A stretch of 64,000 nt of DNA from Xestospongia bergquistia (taxonomy: Eukaryota; Porifera; Demospongiae; Haplosclerida; Petrosiidae), in assembly GCA_963965975.1 (NCBI GenBank), contig OZ014414.1, positions 4,253,501-4,317,500 of the forward strand, written 5' to 3'. The stretch's first letter is position 1. Each line of letters opens with the position of its first letter. Below are positions 35,600 through 49,300 of this stretch, in pieces. The notes beneath the pieces were generated by a model. It ran no database searches. It was not told where the DNA came from and saw only the letters and a list, made by a program, of their open reading frames with translations. Both the position numbers and the translations under genes were made by a program.

Positions 35600-38500
35600 C
35601 TCTCAATAGTCTAAACCTTCTAAAGTCTTTAACTTAAAGACTTTAGAGTGTTAATGCAAACTAACTTACTAAACTGTTAATAGCTGTTTATTTAGTTAGT
35701 GCCATAAAGTCCTTTAGATTGAGCAGTTTACTTTATAAACCCTCAAGAGTCTAAACCTTCTAAAGTCTTTAACTTAAAGACGTTAGAGCGTTAATGCAAA
35801 CTAACTTACTAAACTGTTAATAGCTGTTTCTTTAATTAGTGCCATAAAGTCCTTTAGACTGAGCAGTTTACTTTAGAAATTTCTCTCTCAATAGTCTAAA
35901 GCTTCTAAAGTCTTTAACTTAAAGACTTTAGAGTGTTAATGCAAACTAACTTACTAAACTGTTAATAGCTGTTTATTTAGTTAGTGCCATAAAGTCCTTT
36001 AGACTGAGCAGTTTAGTTTATAAACTGCTCTCAATAGTCTACACCTTCTAAAGTCTTTAACATAAAGACTTTAGAGCGTTAATGCAGACTAACTTACTAA
36101 ACTGTTAATACCTGTTTATTTGGTTAGTGCCATAAAGTCCTTTAGACTGAGCAGTTTACTTTATAAACTTCTCTCAATAGTCTAAACCTTCTAAAGTCTT
36201 TAACTTAAAGACTTTAGAGAATTAATGCAAACTAACTTACTAAACTTTTAATAGCTGTTTATTTAGTTAGTGCCATAAAGTCCTTTAGACAGAGCAGTTT
36301 ATTTGTAAGATTCACTCAATAGTCTAAACCTTCTAAAGTCTTTAACTTAATGACTTTAGAGCGTTAATGCAAACTTACTTACTAAACTGTTAATAGCTGT
36401 TCATTTAGTTAGCGCCATAAAGTCCTTTAGACTGAGCAGTTTACTTTATAAACTTTTCTCAATAGTCTAAAGTTTCTAAAGTCTTTAACTTAAAGACTTT
36501 AGATCGTTAATGCAAACTAACTTTCTAAACTGTTAATAGCTGTTTATTTAGTTAGTGTCATAGAGTCCTTTAGACTGAGTAGTTTACTTTATAAACTTCT
36601 CTCAATAGTCTAAACCTTCTAAAGTCTTTAACTTAAAGACTTTGGAGCGTTAATGCAAACTAACTTACTAAACTGTTAATAGCTGTTTATTTAGTTAGTG
36701 CCATAAAGTCCTTTAGACTGAGCAGTTTACTTTATAAACTTCTCTCAATAGTCTAAAACTTTAAAGTCTTTAACTTAAAGACTTTAGAGTGTTAATGCAA
36801 ACTAACTTACTAAGCTGTTAATATCTGTTTATATAGTTAGTGCCATAAAGTCCTTTAGACTGAGCAGTTTACTTTATAAACTTCTCTCAATAGTCTAAAC
36901 CTTCTGAAGTCTTTAACTTAAAGACTTTAGAGCATTAATGCAAACTAACTTACTAAACTGTTAATAGCTGTTTATTTAGTTAGGCCATAAAGTCCTTTAG
37001 ACAGAGCAGTTTATTTTGTAAGATTCACTCAATACTCTAAACCCTCTAAAGTCTTTAACTTAATGACTTTATAGTGTTCATGCAAACTTACTTACTAAAC
37101 TGTTAATAGCTGTTCATTTAGTTAGTGCCATAAAGTCCTTTAGTCTAAGCAGTTTACTTTATGAACTTCTCTCAATAGTCTAAACCTTCTAAAGTCTTTA
37201 TCTTAAAGACTTTAGAGCGTTAATGCAAACTAACTTACTATACTGTTAATAGCTGTTTATTTATTTAGTGCCATAGAGTCCTTTAGACTGAGCAGTTTAC
37301 TTTATAAACTTCTCTCAATAGTCTAAAGCTTCTAAAGTCTTTAACTTAAAGAATTTAGAGCGTTAATGCAAACTAACTTATTAAACTGTTAATAGCTGTT
37401 TATTTAGTTAGTGTCATAGAGTCCTTTAGACTGAGTAGTTTACTTTATAAACTTCTCTCAATAGTCTAAACCTTCTAAAGTCTTTAACTTAATGACTTTG
37501 GAGCGTTAATGCAAACTAACTTACTAAACTGTTAATAGCTGTTTATTTAGTTAGTGCCATAAAGTCCTTTAGACTGAGCAGTTTACTTTATAAACTTCTC
37601 TCAATAGTCTAAAACTTTAAAGTCTTTAACTTAAAGACTTTAGAGTGTTAATGCAAACTAACTTACTAAGCTGTTAATATCTGTTTATATAGTTAGTGCC
37701 ATAAAGTCCTTTAGACTGAGCAGTTTACTTTATAAACTTCTCTCAATAGTCTAAACCTTCTAAAGTCTTTAACTTAAAGACTTTAGAGCATTAATGCAAA
37801 CTAACTTACTAAACTGTTAATAGCTGTTTATTTAGTTAGGCCATAAAGTCCTTTAGACAGAGCAGTTTATTTTGTAAGATTCACTCAATACTCTAAACCC
37901 TCTAAAGTCTTTAACTTAATGACTTTATAGTGTTCATGCAAACTTACTTACTAAACTGTTAATAGCTCTTCATTTAGTTAGTGCCATAAAGTCCTTTAGA
38001 CTAAGCAGTTTACTTTATGAACTTCTCTCAATAGTCTAAACCTTCTAAAGTCTTTATCTTAAAGACTTTAGAGCGTTAATGCAAACTAACTTACTAAACT
38101 GTTAATAGCTGTTTATTTATTTAGCGCCATAGAGTCCTTTAGACTGACAGTTTACTTTATAAACTTCTCTCAATAGTCTAAACCTTCTAAAGTCTTTAAC
38201 TTAAAGACTTTAGAGCGATTAATGCAAACTAACTTACTAAACTGTTAATAGCTGTTTATTTAGTTAGTGCCATAAAGTCCTTTAGACTGAGCAGTTTACT
38301 TTATAAACTTCTCTCAATAGTCTAAACCTTCTAAAGCCTTTAACCTAAAGACTTTAGAGCGTTAAAGCAAAATAACTTACAAAACTGTTAATAGCTCTTT
38401 ATTAGTTAGTGCAATAAAGTCCTTTACACTGAGCAGTTTACTTGGTAACATTTTCTCAATAGTATAAACCTTCTAAAGTCTTTAACTTAAAGACTTTAGA

Positions 38501-41400
38501 GTGTTAATGCAAACTAACTTACTAAACCGTTAATAGCTGTTTATTTAGTTAGTGCCATAAAGTCCTTTAGACTGAGCAGTTTACTTTATAAACTTCTCTC
38601 AATAGTCTAAACTTTCTAAAGTCTTTAACTTAAAGACTTTAGAGCGTTAATGCAAACTAACTTACTAAACTGTTAATAGCTGTTTATTTAGTTAGTGCCA
38701 TGAAGTCCTTTAGACTGAGCAGTTTACTTTATAAACTTCTCTCAATAGTCTAAAGCTTCTAAAGTCTTTAACTTAAAGAATTTAGAGCGTTAATGCAAAC
38801 TAACTTATTAAACTGTTAATAGCTGTTTATTTAGTTAGTGCCATAAAGTCCTTTAGACGGAGTAGTTTATTTTGTAAGATTCACTCAATAGTCTAAACCT
38901 TCTAAAGTCTTTAACTTAATGACTTTAGGGTGTTAATGCAAACTTACTTACTAAACTGTTAATAGCTGTTCATTTAGTTAGTGCCATAAAGTCCTTTAGA
39001 CTGAGCAGTTTACTTTATAAACTTCTCTCAATAGTCTAAATCTTCTAAAGTCTTTAACTTAAAGACTTTAGAGCGTTAATGCAAACTAACTTACTAAACT
39101 GTTAATAGCTGTTTATTTAGTTAGTGCCATAGTGTCCTTTAGACTGAGCAGTTTACTTTATAAACTTCTCTCAATAGTCTAAACCTTCTAAGGTCTTTAA
39201 CTTAAAGACTTTAGAGCGTTAATGCAAACTAACTTACTAATCTGTTAATAGCTGTTTATTTAGTTAGTGCCATAAAGTCCTTTAGACTGAGCAGTTTACT
39301 TTATAAACTTCTCTCAATAGTCTAAACCTTCTAAAGTCTTTAACTTAAAGACTTTAGAGCGTTAATGCAAACTAACTTACTAAACTGTTAATAGCTGTTT
39401 ATTTAGTTAGTGCCATAAAGTCCTTTAGACTGAGTAGTTTATTTTGTAAGATTCACTCAATAGTCTAAACCTTCTAAAGTCTTTAACTTAATGACTTTAG
39501 TGTATTAATGCAAACTTAGTTACTAAACTGTTAATAGCTGTTCATTTAGTTAGTGCCATAAAGTTGTTTAGACTGAGCATGTTACTTAGAAACTTCTCTC
39601 AATAGTCTAAACCTTCTAAAGTCTTTAACTTAAAGACTTTTGAACGTTAATGGAAACTAACTAAACTGTTAATAGCTCTTTATTTAACTAGTGCCATAAA
39701 GTCCTTTAGACTGCGCAGTTTACCTTATAAACTTCTCTCAATAGTCTAAACCTTCTAAAGTCTTTAACTTAAAGACTTTAGAGCGTCAATGCAAACTAAC
39801 TTACTAAACTGTTAATAACTGTTTATTTAGTTAGTGCCATAAAGTCCTTTAGACTGAGCAGTTTACTTTATAAATCCTCAAGAGTCTAAACCTTCTAAAG
39901 TCTTTAACTTAAAGACTTTAGAGCGGTAATGCAAACTAACTTACTAAGCTGTTAATAGCTGTTTTTTTAATTAGTGCCATAAATTCCTTTAGACTGAGCA
40001 GTTTAATTTATAAACTTCTCTCAATAGTCTAAAGCTTCTAAAGTCTTTAACTTAAAGACTTTAGAGCGTTAATGCAAACTAACTTACTAAACTGTTAATA
40101 GCTGTTTATTTAGTTAGTGCCATAAAGTCCTTTAGACTGAGCAGTTTAGTTTATAAACTGCTCTCAATAGTCTAAACCTTCTAAAGTCTTTAACATAAAG
40201 ACTTTAGAGCGTTAATGCAAACTAACTTACTAAACTGTTAATAGCTGTTTATTTAGTTAGTGCCATAAAGTCCTTTAGACTGAGCAGTTTACTTTATAAT
40301 CTTCTCTCAATAGTCTAAACCTTCTAAAGTGTTTAACTTAAAGACTTTAGAGTGTTAATGCAAAGTAACTTACTAAACTGTTAATACCTGTTTATTTGGT
40401 TAGTGCCATAAAGTCCTTTAGACTGAGCAGTTTACTTTATAAACTTCTCTCAATAGTCTAAACCTTCTAAAGTCTTTAACTTAAAGACTTTAGAGAATTA
40501 ATGCAAACTAACATACTAAACTTTTAATAGCTGTTTATTTAGTTAGTGCCATAAAGTCCTTTAGACAGAGCAGTTTATTTTGTAAGATTCACTCCATAGT
40601 CTAAACCTTCTAAAGTCTTTAACTTAATGACTTTAGAGTGTTAATGCAAACTTACTTACTAAACTGTTAATAGCTGTTCATTTAGTTAGTGCCATAAAGT
40701 CCTTTAGCCTGAGCAGTTTACTTTATAAACTTCTCTCAATAGTCTAAAGCTTCTAACGTCTTTAACTTAAAGACTTTAGAGCGTTAATGCAAACTAACTT
40801 TCTAAACTGTTAATAGCTGTTTACTTAGTTAGCGCCATAGAGTCCTTTACACTGAGCAGTTTACTTTATAAACTTCTCTCAATAGTCTAAACCTTCTAAA
40901 GTCTTTAACTTAAAGACTTTAGAGCGTTAATGCAAACTAACTTACTAAACTGTTAATAGCTGTTTATTTAGTTAGTGCCATAAAGTCCTTTAGAATGAGC
41001 AGTTTACTTTATAAACTTCTCTCAATAGTCTAAAAATTCTAAAGTCTTTAACTTAAAGACTTTATAGTGTTAATGCAAACTAACTTACTAAGCTGTTAAT
41101 AGCTGTTTATTTAGTTAGTGCCATAAAGTCCTTTAGACTGAGCAGTTTACTTTATAAACTTCTCTCAATAGTCTAAACCTTCTAAAGTCTTTAACTTAAA
41201 GACTTTAGAGAATTAATGCAAACTAACTTACTAAACTGTTAATACCTGTTTATTTAGTTAGGCCATAAAGTCCTTTAGACAGAGCAGTTTATTTTGTAAG
41301 ATTCACACAATACTCTAAACCTTCTAAAGTCTTTAACTTAATGACTTTAGAGTGTTAATGCAAACTTACTTACTAAACTGATAATAGCTGTTCATTTAGT
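35600..41400 (-). repeat. dispersed duplication inside the reversed block (4133-bp offset)
   Basis: About 35.6-37.1 kb and 39.75-41.4 kb share marker monomers: a shortened unit with CCTCAAGAGTC near 35743 and 39876, GTTTAGTTTATAAACTG at 36011 and 40144, and GTTAGGCCATAAAG near 36980 and 41258. The left arm has a single equivalent, which explains much of the arm length difference. Confidence 0.65.
36550..38150 (-). repeat. six-monomer duplication in the right arm (856 bp)
   Basis: AGTGTCATAGAG near 36555 and 37411 and ACTTTAAAGTC near 36760 and 37616 recur at 856 bp. This mirrors the left-arm duplication at 26680-28390, so the doubling existed before the arms became inverted copies. Confidence 0.72.
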
Positions 41401-43378
41401 TAGTGCCATAAAGTCCTTTAGACTGAGCAGTTTACTTTATGAAATTCTCTCAATAGTCTAAACCTTCTAAAGTCTTTATCTTAAAGACTTTAGAGCGTTA
41501 ATGCAAACTAACTTACTAAACTGTTAATAGCTGTTTATTTAGTTAGTGCCATAGAGTCCTTGAGACTGAGCAGTTTACTTTATAAACTTCTCTCAATAGT
41601 CTAAAGCTGATAAAGTCTTTAACTTAAAGACTTTAGAGCGTTAATGCAAACTAACTTACTAAACTGTTAATAGCTGTTTATTTAGTTAGTGCCATAGAGT
41701 CCTTTAGACTGAGCAGTTTACTTTATAAACTTCTCTCAATAGTCTAAACCTTCTAAAGTCTTTAACTTAAAGACTTTAGAGCGTTAAAGCAAAATAACTT
41801 ACAAAGCTGTTAATAGCTCTTTATTAGTTAGTGCAATAAAGTCCGTTACACTGAGCAGTTTACTTGATAACATTTTCTCAATAGTATAAACCTTCTAAAG
41901 TCTTTAACTTAAAGACTTTAGAGCGTTAATGCAAACTAACTTTCTAAACCGTTAATAGCTGTTTACTTAGTTAGTGCCATAAAGTTCTTTAGACTGAGCA
42001 GTTTACCTTATAAACTTCTCTCAATAGTCTAAACTTTCTAAAGTCTTTAACTTAAAGACTTTAGAGCGTTAATGCAAACTAACTTACAAAACTGTTAATA
42101 GCTGTTTATTTAGTTAGTGCCATAAAGTCCTTTAGACTGAGCAGTTTACTTTATAAACTTCTCTCAATACTCTAAAGCTTCTAATGTCTTTAACTTAAAG
42201 ACTTTAGAGCGTTAATGCAAACTAACTTATTAAACTGTTAATAGCTGTTTATTTAGTTAGTGCCATAAAGTCCTTTAGACAGAGTAGTTTATTTTGTAAG
42301 ATTCACTCAATAGTCTAAACCTTCTAAAGTCTTTAACTTAATGACTTTAGGGTGTTAATGCAAACTTACTTACTAAACTGTTAATAGCTGTTCATTTAGT
42401 TAGTGCCATAAAGTCCTTTAGACTGAGCAGTTTACTTTATAAACTTCTCTCAATAGTCTAAGTCTTCTAAAGTCTTTAACTTAAAGACTTTAGAGCGTTA
42501 ATGCAAACTAACTTACTAAACTGTTAATAGCTGTTTATTTAGTTAGTGCCATAGAGTCCTTTAGACTGAGCAGTTTACTTTATAAACTTCTCTCAATATT
42601 CTAAACCTTCTAAAGTCTTTATCTTAAAGACTTTAGAGCGTTAATGCAAACTAACTTACTAAACTGTTAATAGCTGTTTATTTAGTTAGTGCCATAAAGT
42701 CCTTTAGACTGAGCAGTTTACTTTATAAACTACACTCAATAGTCTAAACCTTCTAAAGTCTTTAACTTAAAGACTTTAGAGCGTCAATGCAAACTAACTT
42801 ACTAAACTGTTAATAGCTGTATATTTAGTTAGTGCCATCGACTCCTTTAGACTGAGCAGTTTACTTTATAAACTTCTCTCAATAGTCTAAACCTTCTAAA
42901 GTCTTTAACTTAAAGACTTTAGAGCGTTAATGCAAACTAACTTACTAAACTGTTAATAGCTGTTTATTTAGTTAGTGCCATAGAGTCCTTTAGACAGAGC
43001 AGTTTACTTTATAAACTGCTCTCAATAGTGTAATCTTTCTAAAGTCTTTAACTTAAAGATTTAGAAGCGTTAATGCAAACTAACTTACTAAACTGTTAAT
43101 AGCTGTTTATTTAGTTATTGCCATAAAGTCCTTTAGACAGACCAGTTTACTTTATAAGCGTCACTCAATAGTCTAAACCTTCTAAAGTCTTTAACTTAAT
43201 GACTTTAGAGTGTTAATGCAAACTTACTTACTAAACTGTTAATAGCTGCTCATTTAGTTAGTGCCATAAAGTCCTTTAGACTGAGCAGTTTACTTTATAA
43301 ACTTCTCTCAATAGTCTGAACCTTCTAAAGACATTAACTTAAAGACTTTAGAGCATTAATGCAAACTAACTTACTAAA

Positions 43379-46300
43379 GTTAAAGACTTTAGAAGGTTTA
43401 GACTATTGAGAGAAGTTCTTAAAGTAAACTGCTCAGTCTAAAGGACTTTATGGCACTAACTAAATAAACAGCTATTAACAGTTTAGTTAGTTTTCATTAA
43501 CGCAATAAAGTCTTTAAGTTAAAGACTTTAGATTGTTTAGACTATTGAGAGAAGTTTATAAAGTAAACTACTCAGTTTAAAGGACTTTATGGCACAAACT
43601 AAATAAACAGCTATTAACAGTTTAGTAAGTTAGTTTGCATTAACGCTCTAAAGTCTTTAAGTTAAAGACTTTAGAAGGTTTAGACTATTGAGAGAAGTTT
43701 ATCAAGTAAACTGCTCAGTCTAAAGGACTCTATGGCACTAACTAAATAAAGAGCCATTAACAGTTTAGTAAGTTAGTTTGCTTTAACGCTCTAAAGTCTT
43801 TAAGATAGAGACTTTAGAAGGTTTAGACTATTGAGAGAAGTTTATAAAGTAAACTGCTCAGTCTAAAGGACATTATGGCACTAACTAAATAAACAGCTAT
43901 TAACAGCTTAGTAAGTTAGTTTGCATTAACACTCTAAAGTCTTTAAGTTAAAGACTTTAGAAGTTTTAGACTATTGAGAGAACTTTATAAATTAAACTGC
44001 TCAGTCTAAAGGACTTTATGGCACTAACTAAATAAACAGCTATTAACAGTTTAGTAAGATAGTTTGCATTAACGCTCTAAAGTCTTTAAGTTAAAGACTT
44101 TAGAAGGTTTAGACTATTGAGAGAAGTTTATAAAGTAAACTGCTCAGTCTAAAGGACTTTATGGCACTAACTAAATAAACAGCTATTAACAGTTTAGTAA
44201 GTTAGTTTGCATTAACGCTCTAAAGTCTTTAAGTTAAAGACTTTAGAAGGTTTAGAGTATTGAGAGAAGTTTATAAAGTAAACTGCTCAGTCTAAAGGAC
44301 TCTATGGCACTAACTAAATAAACAGCTATTAACAGTTTAGTAAGTTAGTTTGCATTAACGCTCTAAAGTCTTGAAGTTAAAGACTTTAGAAGGTTTAGAC
44401 TATTGAGAGAAGTTCATAAAGTAAACTGCTTAGTCTAAAGGACTTTATGGCACTAACTAAATGAACTGCTATTAACAGTTTAGTAAGTAAGTTTACGTTA
44501 ACCCTCTAAAGTCATTAAGTTAAAGACTTTAGAAGGTTTAGACTATTGAGTGAATCTTACAAAATAAACTGCTCTGTCTACAGGACTTTATGGTACTAAC
44601 TAATTAAACAGCTATTAACAGTTTAGTAAGTTAGTTTGCATTAACGCTCTAAAGTCTTTTAGTTGAAGACTTTAGAAGGTTTAGACTATTGAGAGAATTT
44701 TATAAAGAAAACTGCTCAGTCTAAAGGACTCTATGGCACTAACTAAATAAACAGCTATTAACAGTTTAGTAAGTTAGTTTGCATTAACGCTCTAAAGTCT
44801 TTAAGTTAAAGACTTTAGAAGGTTTAGACTATTGAGAGAAGTTCTTAAAGTAAACTGCTCAGTCTAAAGGACTTTATCGCACTAACTAAATGAACTGCTA
44901 TTAACAGTTTAGTATGTAAATTTGCGTTAACACTTTAAAGTCATTAAGTCAAAGACTTTAGAAGGTTTAGACTATTGAGTGAATCTTACAAAATAAACTG
45001 CTCTGTCTAAAGGACTTTATGGCACTAACTAAATAAACAGATATTAACAGTTTAGTAAGTTAGTTTGCATTAACGCTCCAAAGTCTTTAAGTTAAAGACT
45101 TTAGAAGGTTTAGACTATTGAGAGAATTTTATAAAGAAAAGTGCTCAGTCTAAAGGACTCTATGGCACTTACTAAATAAACAGCTATTACCGGTTTAGTA
45201 AGTTAGCTTGCATTAACGCTCTAAAGTCTTTAAGTTAAAGACTTTAGAAGGTTTAGACTATTGAGAGAATTTTATAAAGAAAAGTGCTCAGTCTAAAGGA
45301 CTCTATGGCACTAACTAAATAAACAGCTATTACCAGTTTAGTAAGTTAGTTTGCATTAACGCTCTAAAGTCTTTAAGTTAAAGACTTTAGAATGTTTAGA
45401 CTACTGAGAGAAGTTTATAAAGTAAACTGCTCAGTCTAAAGGACTTTATGGCACTAACTAACTGAACAGCTATTAACAGTTTAGTAACTAAGTTTGCATT
45501 AACACTCTAAAGTCATTAAGTTAAAGACTTTAGAAGGTTTAGACTATTGAGTGAATCTTACAAAATAAACTGCTCTGTCTAAAGGACTTTATGGCACTAA
45601 CTAAATAAACAGCTATTAACAGTTTAGTAAGTTTGTTTGCATTAACGCTCTAAAGTCTTTAAGTTAAAGACTTTAGAAGCTTTAGACTATTGAGAGAAGT
45701 TTATAAATTAAACTGCTCAGTCTAAACGACTTTATGGCACTAACTAAATAAACAGCTATTAACAGTTTAGTAAGTTAGTTTGCATTAACGCTCTAAAGTC
45801 TTTAAGTTAAAGACTTTAGAAAGTGTAGACTATTGAGAGAAGTTTATAAAGAAAACTGCTCAGTCTAAAGGACTTTATGGCACTAACTAAATAAAAAGCT
45901 ATTAATAGTTTAGTAAGTTTGTTTGCATTAACATTATAAAGTCTTTAAGTTAAAGACTTTAGAAGGTTTAGACTATTGAGAGAATTTTATAAAGTAAACT
46001 GCTCAGTCTAAAGGACTTTATGGCACTAACTAAATAAACAGCTATTAACAGTTTAGTAAGTTAGTTTGCATTAACATTATAAAGTCTTTAAGTTAAAGAC
46101 TTTAGAAGGTTTAGACTATTGTGAGAAGTTTATAAAGTAAACTTCTCAGTCTAAAGGACTTTATGGCATAACTAAATAAACAGCTATTAACAGTTTAGTA
46201 AGTTGGTTTGCATTAACATTATAAAGTCTTTAAGTTAAAGACTTTAGAAGGTTTAGACTATTGAGAGAAGTTTATAAAGTAAACTGCTCAGTCTAAAGGA

Positions 46301-49300
46301 CTTCATGGCATAACTAAATAAACAGCTATTAACGGTTTAGTAAGTTAGTTTGCATTAACGCTCTAAAGTCTTTAAGTTAAAGACTTTAGAAGGTTATACT
46401 ATTGAGAGAAGGTTATCAAGTAAACTGCTCAGTCTAAAGGACTTTATTGCACTAACTAATAAAGAGCTATTAACAGTTTTGTAAGTTATTTTGCTTTAAC
46501 GCTCTAAAGTCAAGACTTTAGAAGGTTTAGACTATTGAGAGAAGTTTATAAAGTAAACTGCTCAGTCTAAAGGACTCTATGGCACTAACTAAATAAACAG
46601 CCATTAACAGTTTAGTAAGTTAGTTTGCATTAACGCTCTAAAGTCTTTAAGTTAAAGACTTTAGAAGGTTTAGAATATTGAGAGAAGTTTATAAAGTAAA
46701 CTGCTCAGTCTAAAGGACTTTATGGCACTAACTAAATGTACAGCTATTAACACTTTAGTAAGTAAGTTTGCATTAACATTCTAAAGTCATTAAGTTAAAG
46801 ACGTTAGAAGGTTTAGACTATTGAGTGACGCTTATAAAGAAAGCTAGTCTCTCTAAAGGACTTTATGGCACTAACTAAATAAACAGCTATTAACAGTTTA
46901 GTAAGTTAGTTTGCATTAACTCTCTAAAGTCTTTAAGTTAAAGACTTTAGAAGGTTTAGACTATTGACAGAAGTTTATAAAGTAAACTGCTCAGTCTAAA
47001 TGACTTTATGGCACTAACTAAATAAACAGCTATTAACAGTTTAGTAAGTTAGTTTGCATTAACGCTCTAAAGTCTTTAAGTTAAAGACTTTAGAAGGTTT
47101 AGACTATTGAGAGAAGTTTATAAAGTAAACTGCTTAGTCTAAAGGACTCTATGGCACTAACTAAATAAACAGCCATTAACAGTTTAGTAAGTTATTTTGC
47201 ATTAACGCTCTAAAGTCTTTAAGTTAAAGACTTTAGAAGGTTTAGACTATTGAGAGATGTTTATAAAGTAAACTGCTCAGTCTAAAGGACTTTATGGTAC
47301 TAACTAAAGGAACACTTATGATCAGTTTAGTAAGTAAGTTTGCATTAACACTCTAAAGTCATTAAGTTAAAGACGTTAGAAGGTTTAGACTATTGAGTGA
47401 ATCTTACAAAATAAACTGCTCTGTCTAAAGGACTTCATGGCACTGACTAAATAAACAGCTATTAACAGTTTAGTAAGTTAGTTTGCATTAACGCTCTAAA
47501 GTCTTTAAGTTAAAGACTTTAGAAGATTTAGACTATTGAGAGAAGTTTATAAAGTAAACTGCTCAGTCTAAAGGTCTCTATCTCACTAACTAAATAAACA
47601 GCCATTAAGAGTTTAGTAAGTTAGTTTGCATTAATGCTCTAAAGTCTTTAAGTTAATGACTTTAGAAGGTTTAGACTATAGGGAGAACTTTATAAAGTAA
47701 ACTGCTTAGTCTAAAGGACTTTGTGGCACTAACTAAATGAACAGCTATTAAGAGTTTAGTAAGTAAGTTTGCATTAACCCTCTAAAGTCATTAAGTTAAA
47801 GACTTTAGAAGGTTTAGAGTATAGAGTTAATCTTAAAAATAAACTGCTCTGTCTAAAGGACTTTATGGCCTAACTAAATAAACAGCTACTAACAGTTTAG
47901 TAAGTTAGTTTGCATTAATGCTCTAAAGTCTTTAAGTTAAAGACTTTAGAAGGTTTAGACTATTGAGCGGAGTTTATATAGTAAACTGCTCAGTCTAAAG
48001 GACTCTATGGTACTAACTAAATAAACAGCCATTAACAGTTTAGTAAGTTAGTTTGCATTAACGCTCTAAAGTCTTTAAGTTAAAGACTTTAGAAGACTTA
48101 GACTATTGAGAGAAGTTTATAAAGTAAACTGCTCAGTCTAAAGGTCTTTATGGCACTAACTAAATGAACAGCTATTAACAGTTTAGTAAGTAAGTTTGCA
48201 TTAACACTCTAAAGTCATTAAGTTAAAGACTTTAGAAGGTTTAGACTATTTAGTGAATCTTACAAAATAAACTGGTCTCTCTAAAGGACTTTATGGCACT
48301 AACTAAATAAACAGCTGTTAACAGTTTAGTAAGTTAGTTTGCATTAATGCTCTAAAGTCTTTAATTTAAAGACTTTAGAAGGTTTAGACTATTGAGAGAA
48401 TTTTATAAAATAAACTGCTCAGTCTAAAGGACTTTATGGCACTAACTAAATAAACGGGTATTAAAAGTTTAGTAAGTTAGTTTGCATTAACACTCTAAAG
48501 TCTTTAAGTTAAAGAGTTTAGAAGTTTTAGACTATTGAGAGAACTTTATAAAGTAAACTGCTCAGTCGAAAGGAATTTATGGCACTAACTATATAAGCAG
48601 CTATTAACAGTTTAGTAAGTTAGTTTGCATTGACGCTCTATAGTCTTTAAGTTAAAGACTTTAGAAGGTTTAGACTATTGAGAGCAGTTTATAAAGTAAA
48701 CTGCTCAGTCTAAAGGACTTTATGGCACTAACTAAATAAGCAGCTATTAACAGTTTAGTAAGTTAGTTTGCATTAACCCTCTAAAGTCTTTAAGTTAAAG
48801 ACTTTAGAAGCTTTAGACTATTGAGAGAAGAGTATAAAGTAAACTGCTCAGTCTAAAGTACGTTATGGCACTAATTAAATAAACAGCTATTAACAGTTTA
48901 GTAAGTTAGTTTGCATTAACGCTCTAACGTCTTTAAGTTAAAGACTTTAGAAGGTTTAGACTCTTGAGAGTTTATAAAGTAAACTGCTCAGTCTAAAGGA
49001 CTTTATGGCACTAACTAAATAAACAGCTATTAACAGTTTAGTAAGTTAGTTTGCATTGACGCTCTAAAGTCTTTAAGTTAAAGACATTAGAAGGTTTAGA
49101 CTATTGAGAGAAGTTTATAAAGTAAACTGCTCAGTCTAAAGGACTTTATGGCACTAACTAAATAAACAGCTATTAACAGTTTAGTAAGTTAGTTTGCATT
49201 AACGCTCTAAAGTCTTTAAGTTAAAGACTTTAGATTGTTTAGACTATTGAGAGAATTTTATAAAGTAAACTGTTCAGTCTAAAGGACTTTATGGCACTAA

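Larger units (their letters stand above)
32205..43378 (-). repeat. 143-bp satellite array, reversed block
   Basis: The same monomer runs in reverse complement for 11.2 kb (about 78 copies), recognised by GTTAATGCAAACTAAC, CTGTTAATAGCTG and GTGCCATAAAGTCC. It forms the right arm of the palindrome described for 23170-32204. It is about 2 kb longer than the left arm, largely because of internal duplications at 32400-34790 and between 35.6 and 41.4 kb. Confidence 0.97.

Noticed and set aside
32205-43378. Simple inversion of one array segment
   Set aside because: A simple inversion would not make the reversed block mirror the variants of the adjacent 23.2-32.2 kb; the pattern requires an inverted duplication (or a fold-back assembly artefact, to be tested with reads).
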